This document shows positions 26,949 through 36,289 of a stretch of 56,936 bases of DNA, in pieces; position 1 is the stretch's first letter; each line of letters begins with the position of its first letter. A program made the position numbers and the translations under genes. The notes under the pieces were generated by a model. It was given only the letters and a program-made list of their open reading frames with translations, was not told the DNA's origin and did no database searches. The DNA lies in the NCBI GenBank assembly GCA_037128295.1, contig JBAXWR010000013.1, positions 1 through 56,936 on the forward strand, given 5' to 3'. This stretch comes from JAAFHB01 sp037128295 (GTDB lineage Bacteria > Bacteroidota > Bacteroidia > Bacteroidales > Prolixibacteraceae).

Positions 26949-29039
26949 ATGAAAAAGCTGTATGTTTTATTTTTGATCGTTACCCTTTTTTCAGCATGTA
27001 TGAAAAATGAAAAAGCTGTTCCTGTGAAAGCCAATTTCACCCCCGAAACACCAAAACTGGCTTCAGATATTATGACCCCCGAAGTGCTATGGTCGTTTGG
27101 ACGAATTGGCGGAACTCAGGTTTCCCCGGATGGGAAATTGGTGATCTATGGTGTTACCTACTTTAACATTGCTGAAAATAAGTCATACCGCGATATTTAT
27201 GTCATTCCTGTTGCTGGTGGCGAGGCTAAAAAACTGACAGATACACCCGAAAAGGAGGCTGAAGAGCAATGGCGTCCCGATGGGAAAAAGATAGGCTACA
27301 TTTCATCAAAATCTGGTAGTGCACAGTTGTGGGAGATGAACCCCGACGGGACTGAAAATGCACAGGTATCCAATGTAACTGATGGTATATCTGGTTTTAG
27401 CTATTCGCCTGATCTTAAAAACATCGTCTATATTAAATCTGTCAAACTTGACAAAGACATTCACGATCTTTTTCCCGATCTGCCAAAAGCAAATGCGCGT
27501 CTCGAAACCGACTTGATGTACCGCCATTGGGACAGTTGGCATGATTATACCTATCAGCATGTATTTATTGCAAAATACAGTGAATCAGTGCTTTCAAATG
27601 ATATAGATGTCATGGAAGGTGAACGTTATGATTCTCCTTTAAAACCAATGGGTGGTATCGAGCAAATCAATTGGAGTCCCGATGGTAAGACTGTGGCCTA
27701 TACCTGCAAGAAAAAAGTCGGGAAAGAGTATGCACTTTCCACAAATTCAGATATTTATCTTTATAATCTTGAGACAAGTACTACCACCAATTTTACCCAA
27801 GGGATGATGGGTTATGATACCAACCCTGTTTTTTCTCCCGACGGACAAAAGATTGCCTGGGAGAGTATGGCCCGCGATGGATATGAAGCCGATAAAAACA
27901 GACTTTTCATTGCCGATTTAAAAACAGGCGAAAAAAAGGATTACTCTGCAAACTTTGACCAGAATGTATCCGGGCTTACCTGGAGTGCCGACAGCAAATC
28001 GGTCTATTTTATTTCAGATATTCACGCAACCGACGAAATCTTCAGACTCGATCTTGCTGATGGGAAATTTGCAAGGGTTACAAGTGGTGTACACAATTAT
28101 CAGAATGTATTTATTGCAGGTAATCAATTAGTTGCAAATAAGGTTTCGATGTCTCAACCTGCCGAAATTTACAGAGTTGATCCGGCAACCGGAAAAGATG
28201 AACCGATAACGACTGTGACGAAGGGAATTATGGACCAGTTGACCTTCGGTAACGTGGAAAGCCGTTGGATTACAACCACCGATAAGAAAAAAATGTTGGT
28301 TTGGGTGATCTACCCACCTCATTTCGATCCTGCAAAAAAATACCCGGCGTTGCTTTATTGCGAAGGAGGCCCACAAAGTACGGTCAGTCAGTTTTGGTCT
28401 TTCCGCTGGAACTTCCAGATGATGGCAGCCAATGATTACATTATTGTGGCACCCAATCGCCGTGGCCTCCCTGGTTTTGGACAGGCATGGAACGAACAGA
28501 TTTCAGGCGATTATGGCGGCCAGAATATGAAAGATTATCTTACAGCGATCGACACATTGGCCAAAGAGCCCTATATCGATAAAAATCGTTTAGGTTGTGT
28601 TGGTGCAAGTTATGGGGGGTATTCAGTTTACTTCCTGGCAGGGCACCATCAAAAACGGTTCAAGGCATTTATCTCCCACTGCGGTATCTTCAACCTTGAA
28701 GCAATGTATTCCACTACAGAAGAGATGTGGTTTGTCAATTGGGACAATGGTGGTGCCTACTGGGACCTGAATAACAAGGTCGCTCAAAATACTTATCAGA
28801 ATTTCTCCCCTCATAAATTTGTCCAGAACTGGGATACCCCGATTTTGGTAATCCATGGTGAAAAGGATTTGCGCATCCCTTATACTCAGGGTATGGGTGC
28901 CTACAATTCAGCAGTTCTCAAAGGTATTCCCGCTGAATTTTTATTCTTTCCGGACGAAAGTCATTGGGTATTGCAGGCACAAAACGGCATACTCTGGCAA
29001 CGCGTATTTTATCAGTGGCTTGATAAATGGCTAAAGTAG
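26949..29039 (+). CDS. S9 family (dipeptidyl peptidase / prolyl oligopeptidase type) serine peptidase, lipoprotein
   Basis: 696 residues. The N-terminus MKKLYVLFLIVTLFSACMK is a lipoprotein signal with lipid-attachment Cys17. Residues about 45-430 form a WD40/PD40 beta-propeller (repeated SPDGKLVIY, RPDGKKIGYISS, SPDGQKIAWES). The alpha/beta-hydrolase domain holds the catalytic Ser554 (GASYGG), Asp640 (HGEKD) and His672 (DESHW). Such enzymes trim dipeptides or acylaminoacyl residues from peptides in the periplasm or at the cell surface. It stands alone with its own promoter. Confidence 0.93.
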   Translation: MKKLYVLFLIVTLFSACMKNEKAVPVKANFTPETPKLASDIMTPEVLWSFGRIGGTQVSPDGKLVIYGVTYFNIAENKSYRDIYVIPVAGGEAKKLTDTPEKEAEEQWRPDGKKIGYISSKSGSAQLWEMNPDGTENAQVSNVTDGISGFSYSPDLKNIVYIKSVKLDKDIHDLFPDLPKANARLETDLMYRHWDSWHDYTYQHVFIAKYSESVLSNDIDVMEGERYDSPLKPMGGIEQINWSPDGKTVAYTCKKKVGKEYALSTNSDIYLYNLETSTTTNFTQGMMGYDTNPVFSPDGQKIAWESMARDGYEADKNRLFIADLKTGEKKDYSANFDQNVSGLTWSADSKSVYFISDIHATDEIFRLDLADGKFARVTSGVHNYQNVFIAGNQLVANKVSMSQPAEIYRVDPATGKDEPITTVTKGIMDQLTFGNVESRWITTTDKKKMLVWVIYPPHFDPAKKYPALLYCEGGPQSTVSQFWSFRWNFQMMAANDYIIVAPNRRGLPGFGQAWNEQISGDYGGQNMKDYLTAIDTLAKEPYIDKNRLGCVGASYGGYSVYFLAGHHQKRFKAFISHCGIFNLEAMYSTTEEMWFVNWDNGGAYWDLNNKVAQNTYQNFSPHKFVQNWDTPILVIHGEKDLRIPYTQGMGAYNSAVLKGIPAEFLFFPDESHWVLQAQNGILWQRVFYQWLDKWLK

Positions 29040-29102
29040 CTATTGAAAATGTTTAAATTATAATAGTTCAAATAGTTATGCCTGAAATTCAAATTATAGT
29101 TT

Positions 29103-30434
29103 ATGCTTTACTTAAAGAGTTTAGAAATTGAGAATGTACGTTGTTTTGGGCGAAAACAACATATCGATTTTACAGGGAACAATGGTAAAATATCCCAATG
29201 GACTGTTATACTTGGAGATAATGGGACTGGCAAAACTTCTATCTTACGAAGTGTCGTTTCTTTATTGCCATCTCCCCAAAGTTTTCTAATCAAACGCAGT
29301 AATTCGGATACAGAATATAACCTAAGTATAAACAATGAATGGAGAAATGTCTGGGATTTAAAACATAAGGATGGAGAAAATGATTCCATTATTAATCTTT
29401 GTGTAGCCGAATGTGTACAATCCTTTGATAGTGAATATGAAACAGAACTAACTTTGAAACATATTGTTAATCACAAATTAACTGGTTCTGAAAATTCATA
29501 TCTCAAGCCATCGATGTTTGATACAAAAGTTCTTTCACCTGTTTATTGCTTTGCATATGGTGCAAATCGTAAAATGGCTGAAAAGTCATTGTCGGATGAA
29601 AGTTTTAATAACACGAGTGAAACCTTGTTCAAAGATGATGCTTTGCTTCAAAATTCATCAGAATATTTCTTGAGGATCGATTACGAAACGGCAAAAAGCA
29701 GAGGGGCAAATACGGAAAAAAACAGGATAAAAGACCTTTTGCTTAAGGTCTTGCCTTCAGGAATTAAAGATATCGATGTTTTTAAAGTCGGGAAATTGCA
29801 AAGAGAGGTAAGGGTTAATACCGATTTTGGATGGGTAAAATTAACCGATTTAAGTCTTGGATATAAAACGACTATTGCATGGTTAATAGATTTTGCCACG
29901 AAAATGATCTATTACAATGATAAAAGTACAAATCCATTTGAGCAACCAGCAATACTGATTCTCGATGAAATTGATTTACATATGCACCCTGCCTGGCAAA
30001 GGGAAATTATTGAGAATCTAACTACTTTATTTCCAAAAACTCAATTTATCGCAACAGCTCACAGTCCTCTTATTGCACAAGCCGCGTTGGATTCAAATTT
30101 AATATTACTCCGACGTGAGGGCGATCAGGTAACAGTCGAAAACACACCGGAGGTCATCAAAAGCTGGCGTATAGATCAAATATTAACCAGCGATCTTTTT
30201 GGTCTTAAAGGATCAAGGTCAAAAGAAATTGATGCAAAAATTATACGTCGAAGAAAATTATTGATTCATAAAGGTGAATTAACTGATTTGGAGAATGATG
30301 AGTTGAATAGATTAAATCAAGATATCTATCAGATGCCAATCGGAGAGACCAAAGCAGAGATTGATGCAATGGATATCTTGAGAGATTTTGCGAATAAAAT
30401 GGAGGATTCAAAAAAGAAAATTTATCATGATTAG
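29103..30434 (+). CDS. ptuA: Septu defence system ATPase PtuA
   Basis: 443 residues, ABC/SMC-like AAA ATPase. Walker A is GDNGTGKTS (38-46). Walker B is AILILDEIDLHMHP (about 284-297), followed by the switch His in TAHSPLIAQ. The N-terminal segment LYLKSLEIENVRCF is typical of RecF/AbiEii/PtuA-type ATPases, and there is no Toprim domain, which argues against an OLD nuclease. Its 3' end overlaps a HNH nuclease gene by 8 bases. This two-gene set is the Septu (PtuA-PtuB) anti-phage arrangement, in which the ATPase forms a complex with and controls the nuclease. Its codons look more AT-rich than those of the flanking peptidase and malQ genes, suggesting acquisition. Confidence 0.85.
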   Translation: MLYLKSLEIENVRCFGRKQHIDFTGNNGKISQWTVILGDNGTGKTSILRSVVSLLPSPQSFLIKRSNSDTEYNLSINNEWRNVWDLKHKDGENDSIINLCVAECVQSFDSEYETELTLKHIVNHKLTGSENSYLKPSMFDTKVLSPVYCFAYGANRKMAEKSLSDESFNNTSETLFKDDALLQNSSEYFLRIDYETAKSRGANTEKNRIKDLLLKVLPSGIKDIDVFKVGKLQREVRVNTDFGWVKLTDLSLGYKTTIAWLIDFATKMIYYNDKSTNPFEQPAILILDEIDLHMHPAWQREIIENLTTLFPKTQFIATAHSPLIAQAALDSNLILLRREGDQVTVENTPEVIKSWRIDQILTSDLFGLKGSRSKEIDAKIIRRRKLLIHKGELTDLENDELNRLNQDIYQMPIGETKAEIDAMDILRDFANKMEDSKKKIYHD

Positions 30435-31266
30435 GATAAACAAAACATCCTTAATTCCTCATGTATTATCTTCTGCCGGAGCAACAGAAACTGCAAATCT
30501 GACAATTTGTTATAATTCAAATCCTAATAAATATTCGAGCAGACCTGGAATACATTCTAAAAGTATTCTTAAAATGCCCTTTGACAATAAGATCTACGGA
30601 CATAAGACTGTAAAGGATCAGTTGATTTTGGATCAGCATGGTAAATGTTGTTTTTGTGAATCAAAATTTTCTGACAATAGTTATGGTGATGTGGAACATT
30701 TTCGGCCTAAATCTGCATATAAGAAACTAGGCTCTAATGTATTAACTTATCCTGGTTATTATTGGCTAGCCTATGATTGGAACAATTTGCTTTTTTCATG
30801 TCAAAAGTGCAACCAAAAATATAAACGTAATGATTTCCCATTAGGAAATGAAGCAACAAGAGTAAGTTGCCCTAACCATCCGAATCAACTTTCAAACGAG
30901 GATCGATTACTTATTAATCCAATAGTAGAGGATCCAAGTTTATTTATTGCTTTCATTGAAGAGGTTCCGGTTCCTGTCAATAACAGTCCAAAAGGTTCAA
31001 CTTCGATTGAAGTTTATGGATTAGAAAGATTGAATGAATCACGTTTGGAATATCTGCATGCTATAAAAGCTGTTTTAGCTTTTTTGTATATCGACGAAAC
31101 CAATGCTGACAATGTAAAAAGCGCTGCCACTGCATTAAAAATTTCAGCTTCAGATATCGTGGAATTATGTCGAAAAAGCAGACAATTATTTAATTCCGCA
31201 GCTAAAGACTCTTCAAAATATGCTTATTGCGTAAGATGCAAATTCCCCTTCCTGCCAACAGTTTAA
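30427..31266 (+). CDS. ptuB: Septu defence system HNH endonuclease PtuB
   Basis: 279 residues from ATG 30427. A TTG 39 bases upstream, inside ptuA, is less likely. An HNH/TIGR02646-type zinc-linked nuclease core spans about residues 70-140: C74-x2-C77 (KCCFCESKF), the catalytic His91 (GDVEHFRPKS) and C125-x2-C128 (SCQKCNQKYKRNDFPL). A C-terminal Cys pair (YCVRCKF) closes the protein. PtuB cleaves DNA or RNA on phage infection when licensed by PtuA. The overlapping start implies coupled translation. No reverse transcriptase is present, so it is a plain Septu rather than a retron-linked version. Confidence 0.85.
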   Translation: MIRINKTSLIPHVLSSAGATETANLTICYNSNPNKYSSRPGIHSKSILKMPFDNKIYGHKTVKDQLILDQHGKCCFCESKFSDNSYGDVEHFRPKSAYKKLGSNVLTYPGYYWLAYDWNNLLFSCQKCNQKYKRNDFPLGNEATRVSCPNHPNQLSNEDRLLINPIVEDPSLFIAFIEEVPVPVNNSPKGSTSIEVYGLERLNESRLEYLHAIKAVLAFLYIDETNADNVKSAATALKISASDIVELCRKSRQLFNSAAKDSSKYAYCVRCKFPFLPTV

Positions 31267-31286
31267 TCTGCAATCTATTGTATTGG

Positions 31287-31294
31287 TAAATTTG
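31287..31294 (+). promoter_or_regulatory. -7 box upstream of malQ
   Basis: TAAATTTG matches TAnnTTTG exactly, 45 bases before the malQ ATG. The -33 region is poor, so this is a weak call. Confidence 0.3.
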
Positions 31295-31338
31295 TAAATC
31301 AAATTGTTTGTTTCATAAATTAATATTTATTCACTTAT

Positions 31339-32817
31339 ATGACTATTCGTAATTCCGGTATACTCCTTCACCCCACTTCCCTTCCTGGAAAATTTGGGAT
31401 CGGTTCACTCGGAGAAGAAGCAAAAAAATTCATCGACTGGCTTTCAGAAACTGGACAAAAGGTTTGGCAGATTCTCCCACTTGGCCCAACAGATTTCAGT
31501 TATTCACCTTATCAGTGTTATTCGGCTTTTGCAGGAAACTCGGATCTGATCGACCTGGATGAACTAGTAAAAATAGGTTTGTTGTCCGATGATGACCTGC
31601 CAACGAAACCCAAATTTCCTCTGGAAAGTATCGATTTTATTTCTGTTAGAAAATTCCGTCAACCCCATCTTCATAAAGCATTTCTCCGGTTTCGCGAAAT
31701 CGGCGGATTTGGCTGGGATGATTATCGCCGATTCTGGACTGAGAATGCATGGTGGCTCGAATCATGGTCGCTTTTTTATGCCTGTCGGAAAAACCTTAAA
31801 GGCAAAGATTGGAGCCATTGGGAAGATGCTCTAATCAAACGGACAGAAGAAGCACTTCATCGTTATACACGTGCACATCAGGATGATATTGAATACCAGT
31901 ATTTTTTGCAATTTGTTTTTTTTAGTCAGTATTATTCAGTAAAAAAATACGCCAACGATCGTGGAATCAAAATATTTGGTGATATTCCACTCTATGTTTC
32001 CTACGATAGTGTTGACGTATGGACAAACCAGGAACTTTTCATGCTCGACAAAAAGCGAAAACCAATAAAAGTTGGGGGCGTACCTCCCGATTATTTTAGC
32101 GCTACCGGACAGCTTTGGGGAAATCCTTTGTATGATTGGGAACAATTGAAACTCAGAAATTACGATTGGTGGATTGCCCGGTTGCACTTTAACCTTAGAA
32201 TGTACGACCTTGCCCGGATTGATCATTTCAGGGGGTTGGAATCGTTCTGGGCTGTGCCGTATAGTGAAAAAACCGCGATTAATGGCGAATGGATGCAAGC
32301 ACATGGGGATGCAATACTTGGACTTTTACAAAGTCAGATCGGACATTTGCCCATTATAGCCGAAGATTTAGGGACTATTACCGAGGAGGTTCACCATTTG
32401 CGCAAAAAATATAACCTTCCGGGAATGAAGGTACTCCAATTTGCTTTTGCATCGGATGCCGAAAATGAACACCTTCCGCATAATTACAAACACGATTTTG
32501 TTGCTTATACCGGAACTCATGACAATGATACTACAACCAATTTTCTGAAAACGGTAAAAGGGGAGGAACGTGATCATATCCGAAAATACTTTGGAACTTC
32601 AAAACCCGATTCCCCAAAAATGATCAGGGCGATTATGGGTTCAGTAGCGAATATGGCCATCTTTCCACTTCAGGATATACTTGGTTTAGGATCTTCTGCA
32701 AGGATAAATACACCCGGTACAATTGTTGGAAATTGGAAATGGAAATTATCCTCTGCCGATCTCCTCCTGGAAAAATCCGAATGGTTGAAGGAGTTAACTG
32801 AACTATATGGAAGATAG
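31339..32817 (+). CDS. malQ: 4-alpha-glucanotransferase (amylomaltase, GH77)
   Basis: 492 residues, normal for bacterial GH77. The opening RNSGILLHPTSLPGKFGIG is typical. Catalytic residues are nucleophile D295 (RIDHFRG), acid/base E342 (IIAEDLGTI) and D395 (GTHDNDTT). The enzyme disproportionates maltodextrins in the cytoplasm, for glycogen or starch metabolism. It stands alone, with no maltose operon around it. Its last 15 bases overlap the 3' end of the convergent hydrolase gene on the other strand. Confidence 0.96.
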   Translation: MTIRNSGILLHPTSLPGKFGIGSLGEEAKKFIDWLSETGQKVWQILPLGPTDFSYSPYQCYSAFAGNSDLIDLDELVKIGLLSDDDLPTKPKFPLESIDFISVRKFRQPHLHKAFLRFREIGGFGWDDYRRFWTENAWWLESWSLFYACRKNLKGKDWSHWEDALIKRTEEALHRYTRAHQDDIEYQYFLQFVFFSQYYSVKKYANDRGIKIFGDIPLYVSYDSVDVWTNQELFMLDKKRKPIKVGGVPPDYFSATGQLWGNPLYDWEQLKLRNYDWWIARLHFNLRMYDLARIDHFRGLESFWAVPYSEKTAINGEWMQAHGDAILGLLQSQIGHLPIIAEDLGTITEEVHHLRKKYNLPGMKVLQFAFASDAENEHLPHNYKHDFVAYTGTHDNDTTTNFLKTVKGEERDHIRKYFGTSKPDSPKMIRAIMGSVANMAIFPLQDILGLGSSARINTPGTIVGNWKWKLSSADLLLEKSEWLKELTELYGR

Positions 32818-33612
32818 TAATGCTTCGATAAATTTTTCGGGTTGTTCTGCATGTAACCAATGCCCGGCATCCGGAATATCGATGATCCTGGCATCCGGGT
32901 AGATAATTTTTATTGCTGAAATATCATTATCCGAAATGTAATCGGAGTTCAATCCACGAATAAACGTAACAGGGTAATTAAGAATTGGTTGGAGATCGGA
33001 AAACCACTCACTATTTACTTCGGTTGTGATGGATCGAAGTGCCTGTTTCAGGACCGGGACATTGATTTTCCACTCAAAATAACCCTCTTTGTTCCTGTGG
33101 ATGTTCTTGATCAGGAATTGTCGTAATGAAGGGTCGTGAAGCTTCCCGGACAGAAACTGGTCAATCTCTTTGCGTGAACTGATCGCAACCAGGTTTAGTT
33201 CTTCCATTAGTTCAAGAATCAATTCATGCTGTAATACAGATTTAAAACATTGATTATCTGAGCGATAGCTTTTTGGAGTAATATCAGCAACTATCAAACC
33301 ATTCACAAGCTCAGGGTATTCAGCAGAAAACATCATGGCCAATTTGCCACCCATGCTATGGCCAAGGATTGTCGCATTTGAAATAGAATGGTCGTTGAAA
33401 AAGCGGTACAGATCGTCCGTCATATCCTGAAAAGTATGGGTGGACGCATGAGGAGAATGACCATGGTTTCGAAGATCAGGAATATACACTGTAAAACGAT
33501 CCTCCAGTTTTTTGGCAATAGAAATCCAATTATCTGAAGCCCCATACAATCCATGCAGGATCACGAATGCAGGACCGCTTCCCGTTTTTCTAAAGTTAAG
33601 CTTGACCGACAT
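32803..33612 (-). CDS. Alpha/beta-fold hydrolase (YbfF-like esterase)
   Basis: 269 residues. The oxyanion motif is VILHGLYGASDNW, the nucleophile is S86 (GHSMGGK), and the His is in DAGHWLHAEQP near the C-terminus. The closest family appearance is the YbfF/acyl-CoA esterase group of cytoplasmic serine hydrolases. The physiological substrate is unknown. The gene converges with malQ and overlaps its 3' end by 15 bases. Upstream are heptanucleotide repeats and pdxJ on the same strand. Confidence 0.88.
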   Translation of the reverse strand: MSVKLNFRKTGSGPAFVILHGLYGASDNWISIAKKLEDRFTVYIPDLRNHGHSPHASTHTFQDMTDDLYRFFNDHSISNATILGHSMGGKLAMMFSAEYPELVNGLIVADITPKSYRSDNQCFKSVLQHELILELMEELNLVAISSRKEIDQFLSGKLHDPSLRQFLIKNIHRNKEGYFEWKINVPVLKQALRSITTEVNSEWFSDLQPILNYPVTFIRGLNSDYISDNDISAIKIIYPDARIIDIPDAGHWLHAEQPEKFIEALLSSI

Positions 33613-33693
33613 TAGTTCAATTGAATAAAAGCCTTCATCATCAATAAAACAAAAATAATACTCTTCTTCATCCTACAAATTTTGAATCCGTTT

Positions 33694-33779
33694 TTCCCTT
33701 CTCCAGTTTCCCTTCTCCGTTTTCCGTTCTCCCGTCTCCTTTTCATCTCCACGCCCCATGCTCCATGCCCCATGCCCCA
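33694..33779. repeat. Heptanucleotide pyrimidine repeats (TTCTCCn, TGCYCCA)
   Basis: In 7-base register the sequence runs CTTCTCC, AGTTTCC, CTTCTCC, GTTTTCC, GTTCTCC, CGTCTCC, then CGCCCCA, TGCTCCA, TGCCCCA, TGCCCCA. It fills the gap between pdxJ and the hydrolase gene and ends next to the pdxJ stop. The second half is the reverse complement of the type seen at 21571-21607. Confidence 0.75.
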
Positions 33780-33781
33780 CC

Positions 33782-34495
33782 CTACCTCAGGCACTCCTTA
33801 TATTTAAGTATCGTGAGTTCAAGCCCAAGGTACAAAGCATCTGAGATTAGTGCATGTCCGATTGAAACTTCGCGAAGGTTTGGGATTGACTGTTTAAAAA
33901 ACTTAAGGTTTTGCAGGTTGAGGTCATGCCCGGCATTGAGCTCAAGACCTAAATCGGTAACGATTTTTGCAACTTTTACAAACGGCTCAATTGCAATATC
34001 CGGATTATATGGAAATGCAGTTGCATAAGGTTCTGTATAAAGTTCAACACGGTCAGCTCCCACTATAGCGGCACCTTCTGCCATTTCTTCGTCTGCACCG
34101 ATAAAGATCGAGGTGCGGATTCCTGCCCGTTTTAGCTCTTTAATAACATCGATAAGGAACTCTTTGTGCTTTAAAGTATCCCATCCGGCGTTCGAGGTGA
34201 TGGCATCATGAGCATCGGGGACCAATGTAACCTGATCGGGCTTAACCTGAAGCACAAGTTCAAGAAAAGAAGGTAAAGGATAACCTTCGATATTAAATTC
34301 CGTGGTTATAATTGGTTTTAAGTCTCTTACGTCTGAATACCGGATGTGGCGTTCATCAGGGCGAGGATGAACAGTAATCCCATCTGCACCAAATTCCTCA
34401 CAGTTTATGGCTGCAAGTTTAACATTTGGCGTATTTCCCTCGCGGGTATTACGCAATGTTGCAATTTTGTTTATATTTACACTTAATCGCGTCAT
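33782..34495 (-). CDS. pdxJ: Pyridoxine 5'-phosphate synthase
   Basis: 237 residues from ATG 34495. A further in-frame TTG at 34552 would add 19 residues lacking family similarity. Signatures are LSVNINKIATLRNTR at the start, GADGITVHPRPDERHIRYSDV, TEFNIEGYP, and the C-terminal LNAGHDLNLQNL and EVSIGHALISDAL. It condenses 1-deoxyxylulose 5-phosphate with 3-amino-2-oxopropyl phosphate in the DXP-dependent vitamin B6 route. Transcribed divergently from the CBS-nadK pair. Confidence 0.96.
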   Translation of the reverse strand: MTRLSVNINKIATLRNTREGNTPNVKLAAINCEEFGADGITVHPRPDERHIRYSDVRDLKPIITTEFNIEGYPLPSFLELVLQVKPDQVTLVPDAHDAITSNAGWDTLKHKEFLIDVIKELKRAGIRTSIFIGADEEMAEGAAIVGADRVELYTEPYATAFPYNPDIAIEPFVKVAKIVTDLGLELNAGHDLNLQNLKFFKQSIPNLREVSIGHALISDALYLGLELTILKYKECLR

Positions 34496-34567
34496 AATTT
34501 TAAAGAATGATTTGGACTGCAATTTACAATTTTGAATTGAATTTGATAACAAAATAAAGCAATAATC

Positions 34568-35239
34568 GTGATAGCTGAAAATTTGATTACAGAATCCATC
34601 CCAACTGTTACTCTGGATGAGATTGGCTCAAAAGTTTTGATGCTGATGGAAATTTTTCGTGTTTCGCATCTTCCTGTGGTTATTGATAATGAGTATTTGG
34701 GAGTAGTATCCGACAAAGATATCTATGATGCCGAGAACTTTGACGAAAAGATCGAAAAGTATATCAAGCCAATCCTTTTGCAACCTCATGTCCATGTCAA
34801 CCAGCATATTTTTGAAGTTGTTGGTGTAGCTTTGGGGTGTGGTGTCTCAATCGTTCCAGTTTTAGAGGCCGATCATTCCTATATTGGCTCCATTACAAGG
34901 ACTGACCTTGCGATCAAGATTACCGAATTGTTCTCTTCCACAGAACCTGGTGGCATCATTGTGCTTGAATTGACAGAACTTAATTACTCCCTTTCACAAA
35001 TTTCCCAGATTATTGAAGGCAACGATGCAAGGATACTGAGCCTGTACATCCATAAACCATCTCCTACATCAAAAGAACTTGATGTTACAATAAAGGTTAA
35101 TGTTGTCGACCTTTCAGGAATTATTCAGACTTTTGTCCGGTACAATTATTTGATCAAAGATACTTTTATGGACCAGTCACAAATTAAAAGCCTTTTTGAC
35201 GATCGGTACGATCAATTTATGAAGTATTTAAACATCTAA
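34568..35239 (+). CDS. CBS-domain protein
   Basis: 223 residues starting at GTG 34568. Two CBS motifs (about 1-65 and 70-125; SHLPVVIDNEYLGVVSDKDIYD, VSIVPVLEADHSYIGSITRTDLA) form a likely adenine-nucleotide-sensing Bateman module. The C-terminal about 90 residues (GGIIVLELTELNYSLSQISQIIEGND) resemble an ACT-like fold. It is cytoplasmic and lies 13 bases ahead of nadK, so it may tune NAD kinase or share its transcript; this is inference from spacing. Confidence 0.85.
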   Translation: MIAENLITESIPTVTLDEIGSKVLMLMEIFRVSHLPVVIDNEYLGVVSDKDIYDAENFDEKIEKYIKPILLQPHVHVNQHIFEVVGVALGCGVSIVPVLEADHSYIGSITRTDLAIKITELFSSTEPGGIIVLELTELNYSLSQISQIIEGNDARILSLYIHKPSPTSKELDVTIKVNVVDLSGIIQTFVRYNYLIKDTFMDQSQIKSLFDDRYDQFMKYLNI

Positions 35240-35252
35240 ATATCATCTTCTT

Positions 35253-36131
35253 ATGAGAATAGTGGTTTTTGGCCGAAGTATTAATCCTGTTTTTTACGAT
35301 AGTTTGAGACGTTTGTTCGGGATTTTGCATCTACACCATGTAGAGGTTATCGTGTATCGGCCATTCCTGGAATATATGCGGACTGAAATCGGATACGATC
35401 CTAAAGATATTTCGGACTTTTCTATTCATCATGAGCTTAGAAATGTAGATTATTTCTTCAGTATCGGCGGAGACGGGACATTTCTTGAGGCTATTTCATT
35501 GGTAAGGGATTCCGGGATTCCAATGGTTGGGATCAACAGCGGAAGGCTGGGATTTCTGGCAGATATTGCCCAGACCGAACTTGAGAGTGCCTTGGAAAAC
35601 CTTTTCAATGAAAAATACCTTTTGCAACCGCGTTCTTTGATCAGACTGGAAAACGATTTAGGGCTATTTTCAGATTTTCCATATGCTTTAAATGAATTTA
35701 CGGTTCATAAGCAGGACACTGCCCAAATGATAACAATACATGTCATAGTTGGGAATGATTACCTGAATTCTTATTGGTCGGATGGTTTAATTATCGCAAC
35801 CCCAACAGGATCAACCGCATACGCATTAAGTGTTGGCGGGCCGATTATAACTCCTAATGCTGCGAATTTTGTTATTGCCCCGATAGCTCCCCATAATTTG
35901 GCCATCCGTCCTGTCATAATACCCGACAGTGAGGAGATTAAAGTTCGGGTTGAGGGAAGGGGTGAACGTTTTATGGCTACCCTCGATTCCCGTTCATGTG
36001 CTTTTAGTCCCGAAATAGAGATGCGATTGAGCAAGGCTGGTTTTTCAATTAATGTGGTTCAATTTGATAATCAATCGTTTTATGGCACCCTTAGGAATAA
36101 ATTGATGTGGGGGATCGACAAACGGAATTGA
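35253..36131 (+). CDS. nadK: NAD kinase
   Basis: 292 residues. The GGDGT motif (72-76, FFSIGGDGTFLEA) and the NSGRLGFL, SDGLIIATPTGSTAYALSVGGPI and IAPHNLAIRPV blocks are diagnostic. It phosphorylates NAD to NADP in the cytoplasm. It is preceded by the CBS gene in the same operon; a -7-type box follows at 36213 for the next gene. Confidence 0.97.
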   Translation: MRIVVFGRSINPVFYDSLRRLFGILHLHHVEVIVYRPFLEYMRTEIGYDPKDISDFSIHHELRNVDYFFSIGGDGTFLEAISLVRDSGIPMVGINSGRLGFLADIAQTELESALENLFNEKYLLQPRSLIRLENDLGLFSDFPYALNEFTVHKQDTAQMITIHVIVGNDYLNSYWSDGLIIATPTGSTAYALSVGGPIITPNAANFVIAPIAPHNLAIRPVIIPDSEEIKVRVEGRGERFMATLDSRSCAFSPEIEMRLSKAGFSINVVQFDNQSFYGTLRNKLMWGIDKRN

Positions 36132-36212
36132 GCATTTTTTAAGGTCAATTGCTTTTTCCAATTTTTATCAGTTAAATTTTGTTGTAAAAAACGGAAATTA
36201 GGGTTAATCTAT

Positions 36213-36220
36213 TACTTTTG
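36213..36220 (+). promoter_or_regulatory. -7 box of the envelope gene cluster
   Basis: TACTTTTG followed by TAGCC, as at the S9 promoter, matches TAnnTTTG. It lies 70 bases before ATG 36290 and could drive the DUF6089-uppS-bamA-ompH series. No clear -33 box. Confidence 0.45.
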
Positions 36221-36289
36221 TAGCCTTTAGTAAAAACAAGGCATTCAACAAATCGCGGCTTTGAGTAAAAAAATTGAATATTGCCTCAA

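Noticed and set aside
29103..30434. OLD-family nuclease or retron-associated ATPase
   Set aside because: No Toprim domain follows the ATPase and no reverse transcriptase gene is nearby; the partner HNH gene fits PtuB.
33612..33794. 60-residue minus-strand ORF rich in Arg, Glu and Gly between the hydrolase gene and pdxJ
   Set aside because: It is the translation of the heptanucleotide repeat tract (33694-33779) and has no protein-like composition.
34496..34552. TTG start adding 19 residues to PdxJ
   Set aside because: PdxJ proteins begin close to the LSVNINK motif, which follows ATG 34495 directly.
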